In this document: one piece after another, positions 1 to 6,388 of the stretch
How positions within the stretch are numbered: position 1 is the stretch's first letter
Layout: each line of letters starts with the position of its first letter
Assembly (NCBI GenBank): GCA_021204715.1
Contig: JAJPYW010000229.1
Coordinates: 1-6,388 of the forward strand
Source: Prevotellaceae bacterium
Lineage (GTDB): Bacteria > Bacteroidota > Bacteroidia > Bacteroidales > Bacteroidaceae
Length of the DNA: 6,388 bases
Direction: 5' to 3'
The notes under the pieces: model-generated
Seen by the model: only the letters and a program-made list of their open reading frames with translations
Told to the model about the DNA's origin: nothing
The model's database searches: none
Position numbers and translations under genes: made by a program

Positions 1-886
1 GCCCCGTTTCGTAGCGGGCCATCTCCACGGCGCCGCGTTGACACTGGGTAATGTTCACCACCACGATACCGCGGTCGGCGGCGTCTTGCAACTCGCGGAT
101 GAGCCACGCTTTCTGCGGCGCGTTGCCCGAGCCGAAGGTCTTCAGCACCACCGCCTTCAAGCCCGGAGCGCGCAGTATGCTCTGCATGATTCCCTCGCGT
201 ATGCCCGGAAAGAGCGTCATCACCACCACACCCGTATCGAGCAGGTAGTGCGGCTTCATGGGAAGCGCGGGGTTGGGGCGGCGTATGAGCAGCTCGTTGT
301 AGCGTATGTGGATGCCCGCATTGGCCAAAGCCGGGTAGTTGAAGGAACGGAAAGCGTTGAAATTCTCGGCATTGATTTTGGTGGTACGGTTGCCGCGCAT
401 CAGCTCGTTCTCAAAGAAGATGCACACTTCAGGCACCATGGGCGAGCCGTCCTGACGCTTGGCGGCGGCAATCTCGATGGCGGTGATGAGGTTCTCCTTG
501 CCGTCGGTGCGCAGCGTGCCGATGGGCAGTTGCGAACCCGTCAGAATAACGGGCTTGCCCAAGTTCTCGAGCATGAAACTCAAGGCCGACGCGGTGTAAG
601 CCATGGTGTCCGTGCCGTGCAGTATGACGAAACCATCGTAGTAATCGTAGTTGTAGTTGATGATTTTGACGAGTTTCGCCCAGTAGGGAGGCTCCATGTC
701 GGAAGAGTCGATGGGCGGGTCGAACTGGTAGGTGGAGATGCGGTAGTTGAACCGTTTCAGCTCGGGCACATGCCGCAAGAGGTGGTCGAAGTTGAAGTTT
801 TCCAACGCACCTGTTTCAGGGTTTTCTATCATTCCGATAGTGCCGCCGGTGTATATAAGCAGAACAGCGGGGTAGTTTACTTTCAT
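1..886 (-). CDS. ansA: Type I (cytoplasmic) L-asparaginase, 3' end cut by window edge
   Basis: Hydrolyses L-asparagine to aspartate and ammonia, probably in the cytosol. No signal peptide is visible, as expected for the type I (AnsA) family. The first 295 residues are present; the family is about 340-350 long, so some 50 C-terminal residues lie outside. The N-terminal active-site loop TGGTIGM is at residues 13-19 (nucleophile Thr16). DSSDM is at 60-64, and HGTDTMAYTAS at 90-100 holds the second catalytic Thr92 and Asp93. RGNRTTK at 164-170 supplies the conserved Lys170. The segment GNAPQ at 254-258 and TQC at 280-282 match the C-terminal part of the family, a region involved in allosteric asparagine binding in E. 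coli AnsA. The ATG at 886 follows a weak AGGA and gives an N-terminus that fits the family. A TATCTTTG promoter box lies about 30 bases upstream. It is separated from trpA by 462 bases, so it is probably a separate transcription unit although on the same strand. No frameshift or missing key residue is seen. Confidence 0.96.
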   Translation of the reverse strand, partial: MKVNYPAVLLIYTGGTIGMIENPETGALENFNFDHLLRHVPELKRFNYRISTYQFDPPIDSSDMEPPYWAKLVKIINYNYDYYDGFVILHGTDTMAYTASALSFMLENLGKPVILTGSQLPIGTLRTDGKENLITAIEIAAAKRQDGSPMVPEVCIFFENELMRGNRTTKINAENFNAFRSFNYPALANAGIHIRYNELLIRRPNPALPMKPHYLLDTGVVVMTLFPGIREGIMQSILRAPGLKAVVLKTFGSGNAPQKAWLIRELQDAADRGIVVVNITQCQRGAVEMARYETG

Positions 887-916
887 TAATTCCTGATTCT
901 TGTCCTATTCCGTTCG

Positions 917-924
917 CAAAGATA
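917..924 (-). promoter_or_regulatory. Probable ansA promoter, Bacteroidetes -7 box TATCTTTG
   Basis: On the minus strand the sequence reads TATCTTTG, an exact fit to the Bacteroidetes sigma-ABfr -7 consensus TAnnTTTG. It would place transcription start near 905-912 and give a 5' leader of about 20-25 bases before the ansA ATG at 886. A clear TTTG-type -33 element is not seen at the usual 19-21 base spacing (the bases there read GTGG). The assignment therefore rests on the -7 box and its position in an AT-rich stretch immediately ahead of the gene. Confidence 0.6.
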
Positions 925-1038
925 GTGAAAAAGATGATAGCACCCACTGTTTACCAATAGAAAAAATGCCGGAACAGGATGAAGGGGAATAAAGAAGTGT
1001 TTTCCTTGAATCTACAGACACGAATCTGCAAGTCTACA

Positions 1039-1107
1039 AACTCGAGTTCTTACACCCTACAAACTCGAGTTCTTACACCCTACAAACTCGAGTTTCTACA
1101 CACTATG
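1039..1107. repeat. Conserved block A: three 23-base units with AACTCGAGTT palindrome
   Basis: Three units begin at 1039, 1062 and 1085. The first two are identical and the third diverges after the palindrome. Each starts with the perfect 10-base palindrome AACTCGAGTT; in the third it extends to AAACTCGAGTTT. Because the core is self-complementary, any two neighbouring copies could also pair with each other as a 10-bp stem with a 13-base loop. A degenerate fourth copy seems to precede the block (about 1013-1034). Confidence 0.85.
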
Positions 1108-1199
1108 AAAAGCATTGATGAAGTGGCGACGAATGTTATGCTCGTTTTCTATCGAATGGTAAGATGCGTTTGCAACGACTGCATTGATGGGTATCTATC

Positions 1200-1268
1200 G
1201 AAGCGCTCCGATAAGTGCTATGGAAGCGCTTCGATAAACTGCATGGAAGCGCTTCGATTTAAAACCGA
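1200..1268. repeat. Conserved block B: three 23-base units with GAAGCGCTTC palindrome
   Basis: Three units begin at 1200, 1223 and 1246. Units 2 and 3 start with the perfect 10-base palindrome GAAGCGCTTC. Unit 1 has GAAGCGCTCC, one base off, within a near-palindrome ATCGAAGCGCTCCGAT. Neighbouring copies could pair as a GC-rich 10-bp stem with a 13-base loop. The block is exactly in phase with block A (1200 minus 1039 is 7 x 23). It lies about 80-150 bases past the trpA stop in the direction of transcription, where a 3'-end structure would be expected. Confidence 0.8.
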
Positions 1269-1348
1269 AACGCTTCTTTGTAATTGGGACAAACGCTTGT
1301 GCAGGCGGGCCTTGTATGTACAACGACCGGATGCGCCCGAGCCGCCGC

Positions 1349-2125
1349 TTACTTGCTTATATTCTCCTTTAGTTGACAGATAGCCGCCTCTGCGTCGCCC
1401 TTGGTCTGGTTGAGCAGCGTGACGAAAGCACTGCCGATGATGGCGCCCGAGGAGTGGCTGCAAGCGGCGTCGAATGTCTGCTTGTTGCTGATGCCGAAGC
1501 CCACCAAATGCGGGTTGCGCAGGTGCATGGCCTCGATGCGCTTGAAGTAGGCCACCTTCTCGTCGTTGAATCCTTTCTGGGCGCCGGTCAGCGAGGCCGA
1601 AGAGACCATGTAGATGAAGCCGCTTGTGTGTGCGTCGATTTCGCGTATGCGCTCTTCGCTCGTTTCGGGTGTGATGAGCATGATTACCCGGATGTCATAC
1701 CGCTCGGCAGTGGCTTTGTACTCCTCTTGATACTCACGGTAGGGCAGGTCGGGGATGATTACTCCGTCGATGCCACACTCCTTGCACTTTTGGCAGAAGC
1801 GCTCGAAGCCGAACTGGTAGATGGGGTTGAGGTAGCCCATCAAGATGAGCGGTATTGTCACATCGTGCCTGATGTGGCGCAGCTGCTCGAATATCTTGGC
1901 TAACGATATGCCGTTCTTCAAGGCACAGGTAGCCGCCTCTTGTATCACCACGCCGTCGGCCATGGGGTCGCTGAAAGGGATGCCTACTTCAATCATGTCC
2001 ACCCCGTTCTTCTGAAGGGTGCGTATCACGCCGGCCGTTCCCTCCAAGGTGGGGCACCCGGCGCAGAAGTAGATGGAGAGCAGCCCATGGGGACGCTCCT
2101 TGAAAAGTTGGTCTATTCTATTCAT
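1349..2125 (-). CDS. trpA: Tryptophan synthase alpha subunit
   Basis: Cleaves indole-3-glycerol phosphate to indole and glyceraldehyde 3-phosphate; the indole passes to the beta subunit TrpB, which is not in this window. The protein has 258 residues, normal for the family, as a single TIM barrel. The catalytic Glu46 lies in MIEVG (44-48) and the catalytic Asp57 in PFSDPMADG (50-58), equivalent to Glu49 and Asp60 of the Salmonella enzyme. The loop-2 region is followed by GVIIPDLP (121-128). GFIYMVSSASLTGAQ (169-183) covers loop 6. The phosphate-binding segments GFGISN (209-214) and GAIIGSAFV (227-235) are intact. The ATG at 2125 is 3 bases after the trpF stop, so translation is probably coupled. 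It is the last trp gene: beyond its stop lies the 462-base repeat-bearing gap, without a clear terminator with a U-tract. Confidence 0.97.
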   Translation of the reverse strand: MNRIDQLFKERPHGLLSIYFCAGCPTLEGTAGVIRTLQKNGVDMIEVGIPFSDPMADGVVIQEAATCALKNGISLAKIFEQLRHIRHDVTIPLILMGYLNPIYQFGFERFCQKCKECGIDGVIIPDLPYREYQEEYKATAERYDIRVIMLITPETSEERIREIDAHTSGFIYMVSSASLTGAQKGFNDEKVAYFKRIEAMHLRNPHLVGFGISNKQTFDAACSHSSGAIIGSAFVTLLNQTKGDAEAAICQLKENISK

Positions 2126-2128
2126 GAT

Positions 2129-2842
2129 TCATGCTGTTTTTGTAGTTTTACTATCGTTGTTGTGACGCCGCGGGGCGGTAGCGCTTTCTATCGGGTTTGT
2201 TTTATCGTGGTGGAGCTTTATCGTGCCGTCGGCTTCCAAGGCATCGAGGAAACGCCTCAAGCGCTCCACGTCTTTCACGCCGGGCGACAGCTCGAAGCGG
2301 CTGTTCAAGTCGATACCCGCCAAGCGGGGATGGCGCACCGTCTTGACCGCCTCCACACTCTCCGGGCCGATGCCGCCGCTAAGCAGGAAGGGCGTTTCTC
2401 CACGGTATGCCTCCAACAGACTCCAGTCGAACTGCCGGCCCGAACCGCCGTAACACTTCGCAGGCGTGTCGAAGAGCAAGTAGTCGCACAAGCCGCTGTA
2501 TGCCCCGGCACGCGCCGCGTCTTCTATTGTGGAGAGGGGAAGGGCTTTGACGAGCTTCAAGCCGGCGGCACTAAGGCACCGGCAATCGTCTACCGTCTCC
2601 TTGCCGTGCAGCTGCACGTAATCCAAGCCGAACTGCCGCGCCGTGGTCAATATCCGCTGCGGCGTTTCATTTACAAAGACGCCCACGCGCCGTGCCTTCA
2701 CAGGTAAATAGCCGGGCACGCCGCGCACGCTGCGGGGTGAGGGAGGATAGAAGATGAAGCCCATCATCGCTACCCCCAAGCTTTCCACTTGGCGGATATT
2801 CTCCCCCAAGGTCATGCCGCACACTTTTACCAATAGACTCAT
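2129..2842 (-). CDS. trpF: Phosphoribosylanthranilate isomerase
   Basis: Converts N-(5'-phosphoribosyl)anthranilate to CdRP by an Amadori rearrangement, using a TIM barrel. The general base Cys8 is in KVCGM (6-10) and the general acid Asp125 in LLFDT (122-126). The family signatures FIFYPPSPRSV (29-39), GVFVNE (54-59), VQLHG (76-80), LSGGIGPE (154-161) and GIDLNSRFE (176-184), with the phosphate-binding loop, are all present. The ATG at 2842 overlaps the trpC stop in an ATGA junction, a typical coupling arrangement. At 237 residues it is about 30 longer than usual. The surplus is a hydrophilic tail from about 206 on, rich in Asn, Lys, Thr, His and Arg, with no resemblance I recognise to the barrel. 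The tail may be intergenic sequence captured by loss of the original stop. In this window trpF and trpC are separate genes, not fused. Confidence 0.96.
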   Translation of the reverse strand: MSLLVKVCGMTLGENIRQVESLGVAMMGFIFYPPSPRSVRGVPGYLPVKARRVGVFVNETPQRILTTARQFGLDYVQLHGKETVDDCRCLSAAGLKLVKALPLSTIEDAARAGAYSGLCDYLLFDTPAKCYGGSGRQFDWSLLEAYRGETPFLLSGGIGPESVEAVKTVRHPRLAGIDLNSRFELSPGVKDVERLRRFLDALEADGTIKLHHDKTNPIESATAPRRHNNDSKTTKTA

Positions 2843-3699
2843 ACGCCGGCAGGTTGTGGTATGCGGGCGATGAAGGCGGCAAGTGCCTCGCCCGGCTCGT
2901 CGTGTTTCATAAAGGCTTCGCCCATGAGGAAGCCGCGGAAGCCCGCAGCGCGCAATTCGGCAAGGGTTTCAGGACGGGAGAGCCCGCTCTCGGAGACTAA
3001 CAAGGGTGCGGCGCCTCCGCACTTTGCATACTGCGTGCCCACTGCCTTTCGAAGCAACGCGGCCATGCGGAAGGAGTTCTTGACATCGGTGACGAAGGTG
3101 CCCAAGTTGCGGTTGTTCACGCCGAGCATCTCCACGCCCTCTTCGGGCAGGTAGGAGAGTTCGTGGGGCGCGTGCGTCTCCAAGAGCACTTCCAAGGAGA
3201 GGGCGTGTGCCGTGGCAATCAACTCCCGGCACTGTTCCACCGAAAGGCAGGCGGCGATGAGCAACACGGCGTCGGCCCCGGCTAAGCGGGCTTGCATAAG
3301 CTGGTACTCGTCGATGATGAACTCTTTGCGTAAAAGGGGAATGTCTACCGTGTGACGCGCCACGCGAAGGTCTTGCAACGAGCCGCCGAAGAAGTTCTCA
3401 TCGGTCAGTATGGAGAGGGCCGAAGCGCCTGCCGATTGGTAGGCTGCCGTTATACGTGCGGCGTCGGCGCCTTCGTGTATCCATCCTTTAGAGGGCGAGC
3501 GGCGCTTGAACTCGGCGATGATGCCTGTCTTTGACGTTTCCAAGGCCGCGCGCATGCTGCGCCGCTTCACCCCTTGGGCCGCTTCCCTCTCTTGCAGGGC
3601 GCGCACTTCCTCGCGCAGACGGGAGGGCGGGATGACGGCCTTCTGCCCTTCCACTTCCACCCGTTTGTGGGCGATGATTTCAGTGAGTATCTCTTTCAT
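2839..3699 (-). CDS. trpC: Indole-3-glycerol phosphate synthase
   Basis: Closes the indole ring: CdRP to indole-3-glycerol phosphate plus CO2 and water. The protein has 286 residues from the ATG at 3699, against about 260 for most single-domain enzymes. Catalytic and binding residues are intact: Glu63 and Lys65 in IAEFKRRSPSKG (61-72), Lys125 in LLRKEFIIDEYQ (122-133), Glu174 in VLLETH (171-176), Asn195 in GVNNRNLGT (193-201), Glu237 and Ser238 in LVSESGLS (234-241), and the phosphate loop RGFLMGEAF (255-263). The start at 3699 gives MKEILTEIIAHKR, the usual N-terminus. The same frame stays open upstream to an ATG at 3801 overlapping the trpD stop, but those 34 extra codons cross the palindrome and look non-coding. 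Extra residues relative to the family appear near 40-47 and especially near 220-232, just before the VSESG strand; the latter includes a DNA hairpin. The stop overlaps the trpF start by 4 bases. Confidence 0.96.
   Translation of the reverse strand: MKEILTEIIAHKRVEVEGQKAVIPPSRLREEVRALQEREAAQGVKRRSMRAALETSKTGIIAEFKRRSPSKGWIHEGADAARITAAYQSAGASALSILTDENFFGGSLQDLRVARHTVDIPLLRKEFIIDEYQLMQARLAGADAVLLIAACLSVEQCRELIATAHALSLEVLLETHAPHELSYLPEEGVEMLGVNNRNLGTFVTDVKNSFRMAALLRKAVGTQYAKCGGAAPLLVSESGLSRPETLAELRAAGFRGFLMGEAFMKHDEPGEALAAFIARIPQPAGV
3006..3022. repeat. Small inverted repeat inside the extra segment of trpC
   Basis: GTGCGG and CCGCAC flank a 5-base spacer, forming a 6-bp GC-rich hairpin. It sits within codons for residues of about 226-232 of TrpC, in the stretch that looks like an insertion relative to other indole-glycerol phosphate synthases. 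It may be chance in GC-rich coding DNA. Confidence 0.45.
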
Positions 3700-3700
3700 A

Positions 3701-3720
3701 ATTATATATACATATATAAT
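3701..3720. repeat. A/T-only inverted repeat ending at the trpC start
   Basis: ATTATATA and TATATAAT form an 8-bp inverted repeat around a 4-base loop. Apart from one C/G pair in the loop the whole element is A and T. On the minus strand it ends one base before the trpC ATG (3699). The stem would be weak, so the likely effect is an unstructured A/U-rich leader, which suits translation starts in Bacteroidetes, where Shine-Dalgarno sites are weak. An AAGGA (minus strand) lies ahead of an ATG inside the repeat that opens only a three-codon frame ending in TAA two bases before the real start. Confidence 0.6.
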
Positions 3721-3741
3721 TTTTCCTTGCTTGTCCACCCC

Positions 3742-3772
3742 ACCAAGCCTCCCCTCATAGGGGAGGCTTGGT
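3742..3772. repeat. Palindromic element in the trpD-trpC gap (14-bp stem, 3-base loop)
   Basis: Perfect inverted repeat: the arm ACCAAGCCTCCCCT and its complement flank the loop CAT. A second small inverted repeat, GGCC-TAC-GGCC, follows at 3774-3784, so the unit may span about 3740-3785. No T-tract follows on either strand, so it does not look like a factor-independent terminator even though it lies inside the operon. It is more likely a REP- or MITE-like mobile palindrome, or an mRNA processing or stability hairpin between trpD and trpC. The trpC frame is open right through it. Confidence 0.8.
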
Positions 3773-3793
3773 CGGCCTACGGCCTCCGAATTG

Positions 3794-4789
3794 CTATCCA
3801 TTCAACTCCACAAAGCGCTTGAACGTGGCCATGGCCTTGCCGCTTTCCAACGACTCGCGCGCCACGGATAGACATTCCGGCAGGGGCTTGTCCGGCTCCA
3901 TGACATGGATGGCGACGGCTGCGTTGGCCAGCACGCAGTTTATCTGCGCCGGCAGGGCCTCGCCCGCCAACACGCTGTCGAAGATGCGTGCCGCTTCCTC
4001 TTTGGTGTCGCCTCCATAGAGTGCTTCGGGCTGCACGCGCTCCAACCCCAAGTCTTTGGGCTGGTAGATGTGCTCGTACCGGCCGGTGGCTACCTTAAAG
4101 TCGTTTGTCAAGGAGATTTCGTCATAGCCGTCCAAGCTGGTGACTACGGCAAAGCCGATGCCCAAACGGTAGAACACATTCGTGTAGAGCCGCATCTGCG
4201 CCAACGAAGCCACGCCAAGCAACTGGTAGGCGGGCAAGCAGGGATTCACCAACGGGCCAAGCAGGTTGAAAGCTGTGCGCACGCCCAACGCCTTGCGCAC
4301 CGGCGCCACCGACTTCATGCCCGGGCTGAAGAGCGGCGCGTGCAGGTAGGCCATGTTGCACTCCTCGATGCTGCGGCGGAGCCGGTTCTGGTCGTTGGTG
4401 AAACGCACGCCGTGCTGCTCCATCACGTCGCTGGCGCCGCTCACGGAAGTGGCGCCGTAATTACCGTGCTTGGCTACCTTGTAGCCGGCGCCCGCCACTA
4501 CGAAGCAGGCCAAGGTAGAGATGTTGAACGTGCCTTTGCCGTCGCCGCCGGTACCCACGATATCGATGGGACGGTAAGGTGCGAAGTCTACGGGAACTCT
4601 TGTTTCCAACAGGGCTTCGCGGAAGCCGAGAAGCTCGTCCACGGTGATGCCGCGCATTTGGAACACCGCCAACAATGCGGCTACTTGTGCTTGCGGATAG
4701 CGTTCCCGCGCAATGTCGAGGAGCAACGCCTTGGTCTCCTCTTTGGTCAACTCTTCGTGGTCGAAGAGGCGTGTCAATACTGTTTTCAT
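3794..4789 (-). CDS. trpD: Anthranilate phosphoribosyltransferase
   Basis: Transfers phosphoribose from PRPP to anthranilate, the second step of the pathway. The protein has 331 residues, typical for the stand-alone enzyme (no fused glutamine amidotransferase, which is the separate trpG here). A small helical N-terminal domain is followed by the alpha/beta domain. The PRPP-binding GTGGDG is at 79-84, NIST at 89-92, and KHGN at 107-110 is followed by SGASD at 117-121. The anthranilate-site Arg165 is in APVRKALGVRTAFN (162-175), followed by LLGPLVNP (176-183). The Mg-binding Asp223-Glu224 pair is in GYDE (221-224). All key residues are present. The ATG at 4789 follows the trpG stop by 20 bases. 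Its stop overlaps an ATG in another frame (positions 3801-3799), which opens the 34-codon upstream extension of trpC. Confidence 0.97.
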   Translation of the reverse strand: MKTVLTRLFDHEELTKEETKALLLDIARERYPQAQVAALLAVFQMRGITVDELLGFREALLETRVPVDFAPYRPIDIVGTGGDGKGTFNISTLACFVVAGAGYKVAKHGNYGATSVSGASDVMEQHGVRFTNDQNRLRRSIEECNMAYLHAPLFSPGMKSVAPVRKALGVRTAFNLLGPLVNPCLPAYQLLGVASLAQMRLYTNVFYRLGIGFAVVTSLDGYDEISLTNDFKVATGRYEHIYQPKDLGLERVQPEALYGGDTKEEAARIFDSVLAGEALPAQINCVLANAAVAIHVMEPDKPLPECLSVARESLESGKAMATFKRFVELNG

Positions 4790-4809
4790 TATCTCGTGTG
4801 GATTAAAGT

Positions 4810-5382
4810 TTATTCATGGTGGTCGAGCCAGTTCTTCATTATTCGCTTCCCATCGGGCGTCAAGACCGATTCGGGGTGGAACTGTATGCCGTGTATGTCG
4901 TACTTGCGGTGTTTCAGCGCCATGATGTGCCCTTCACCGCTTATGGCGGTAATGGATAGTTCTTCATTGGGGAAGCCTGCGGTGTCAACCACCCAAGAGT
5001 GGTAGCGTCCCACGGGGAACTCGGCGGGCAACCCATCGAAGATGTAGTCGCCTTCTGTCAAGAGACGCACGGGTGTCTGCACGCCGTGGAAAACGTCCTG
5101 CAAGTTCGTGAGTTTCGCTCCGAATTGCTGCCCTATGGCTTGCTCGCCCAAGCAGACGCCGAGTATCGGCTTGCGTCCGGCATAGACACGGATGACCTCG
5201 AGCAGCAGTCCCGCCTCTTCGGGGATGCCCGGCCCGGGCGAGAGAATGAGCTTGTCATACCGCTCCAACGCCTCTATGGGAAAGCGGTCGTTGCGCAGCA
5301 CGTCTACCTTGGCGCCCAACTCCTTGGCCAAGTGGGCCAAGTTGTAGGTAAATGAATCGTAATTGTCTATAATCGCTATCAT
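4810..5382 (-). CDS. trpG: Anthranilate synthase glutamine amidotransferase component
   Basis: Hydrolyses glutamine and passes ammonia to TrpE for anthranilate formation. It is a class I glutamine amidotransferase of 190 residues, the usual length for the stand-alone subunit. The conserved N-terminus is IIDNYDSFTYNL (4-15), with SPGPG at 48-52. The nucleophile Cys77 is in GVCLGEQAIG (75-84). The rest of the triad, His169 and Glu171, is in GIQFHPES (165-172). I chose the ATG at 5382 because MIAIIDNYDSF is the standard start of the family. An in-frame ATG at 5394 would add only four residues (MEPD) and cannot be excluded. The gap to the trpE stop is 40 bases. A homologous PabA can serve folate synthesis in some bacteria, but the position between trpE and trpD argues for tryptophan as the main role. 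Confidence 0.96.
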   Translation of the reverse strand: MIAIIDNYDSFTYNLAHLAKELGAKVDVLRNDRFPIEALERYDKLILSPGPGIPEEAGLLLEVIRVYAGRKPILGVCLGEQAIGQQFGAKLTNLQDVFHGVQTPVRLLTEGDYIFDGLPAEFPVGRYHSWVVDTAGFPNEELSITAISGEGHIMALKHRKYDIHGIQFHPESVLTPDGKRIMKNWLDHHE

Positions 5383-5422
5383 GTCCGGTTCCATTCTTTG
5401 AAGTGTCTATATTCCATACTTG

Positions 5423-6388
<966 letters not shown>

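Larger units (their letters stand above)
1016..1314. repeat. Array of about 13 divergent tandem units in a 23-base register
   Basis: Cut into 23-base rows from 1016, most of the trpA-ansA gap lines up. Rows start with GAA, AAC, GAC or similar and many end in TATC, TATG, CATG or TACA. Rows at 1039 and 1062 are identical over all 23 bases. The row at 1085 differs mainly in its second half. Rows at 1200, 1223 and 1246 share GAAGCGCT(C/T)CGAT. The 9-mer GCATTGATG recurs at 1112 and 1181, exactly three units apart and at the same place in the row. CTATCGAA recurs at 1149 and 1195, two units apart. The first row (1016) and the last two rows (1269 and 1292, sharing AACGCTT) are weak members. No gene is convincing here: open frames run across the array on both strands, but because the unit is not a multiple of 3 they rotate through the frames and give no recognisable protein. 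Confidence 0.75.

Noticed and set aside
38..889. 283-codon open frame on the plus strand
   Set aside because: It lies wholly antisense to ansA, whose minus-strand frame has all the asparaginase motifs. The plus-strand product is His/Val/Arg-rich with no recognisable fold.
1016..1314. CRISPR array
   Set aside because: The whole unit is only 23 bases, there is no separate conserved repeat of CRISPR length with unique spacers, and no cas genes are nearby.
1304..1343. Possible terminator hairpin just after trpA (CGGGC pairing with GCCCG)
   Set aside because: The stem is short and bulged, the loop is 24 bases, and no T-tract follows on the minus strand.
979..1383. 134-codon plus-strand frame across the repeat array
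   Set aside because: Its sequence is the 23-base repeats read in rotating frames. It has no recognisable motif and runs into the trpA 3' end antisense, so it looks stop-free by repetition, not coding.
1218..1463. 81-codon minus-strand frame over the trpA end and repeat block B
   Set aside because: It overlaps trpA in another frame and continues into the repeats. It has no family features.
3742..3772. Factor-independent terminator splitting the trp operon
   Set aside because: The stem is strong, but no run of T follows on either strand and the pathway genes continue directly on the same strand.
3905..5005. 366-codon plus-strand frame
   Set aside because: Antisense shadow of trpD and part of trpG in GC-rich coding DNA; both sense genes are certain.

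Overview
The window is a stretch of a Bacteroidales-type chromosome (order-level inference, not proven). Three things suggest this: the trp gene order E-G-D-C-F-A on one strand, protein sequences that read like Bacteroides-group enzymes, and a TATCTTTG box upstream of ansA that fits the Bacteroidetes -7 consensus TAnnTTTG. The coding DNA is fairly GC-rich for that group, and the intergenic DNA is much more AT-rich. All genes are on the minus strand, so transcription runs from high to low coordinates.

Layout in transcription order: trpE (5' end cut off by the window edge), trpG, trpD, a 94-base gap holding two inverted repeats, trpC, trpF (overlapping trpC by 4 bases), trpA (3 bases after trpF), a 462-base gap, then ansA (3' end cut off). 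The six trp genes form one operon. TrpE and TrpG make anthranilate from chorismate and glutamine. TrpD adds phosphoribose, TrpF isomerises the product, TrpC closes the indole ring, and TrpA splits indole-glycerol phosphate to feed indole to TrpB. trpB is not in the window. In this bacterial group it usually lies just upstream of trpE, so it and the operon promoter are probably beyond the high-coordinate edge. ansA encodes a type I cytoplasmic L-asparaginase with its own likely promoter.

The genes are ordinary biosynthetic genes; the less ordinary material is in the gaps. Most of the trpA-ansA gap (about 1016-1314) falls into a 23-base register of about 13 divergent tandem units. Two blocks of three well-conserved units each carry a different 10-base palindrome in the same place in the unit (AACTCGAGTT in one, GAAGCGCTTC in the other). 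The trpD-trpC gap holds a 14-bp-stem palindrome that is read through without a stop in the trpC frame, plus an A/T-only inverted repeat ending one base before the trpC start. TrpC carries a short extra internal segment whose DNA contains a small hairpin, and TrpF carries a hydrophilic C-terminal tail of about 30 residues. I saw no convincing new multi-gene system; the phased 23-base array is the best candidate for something not yet described.
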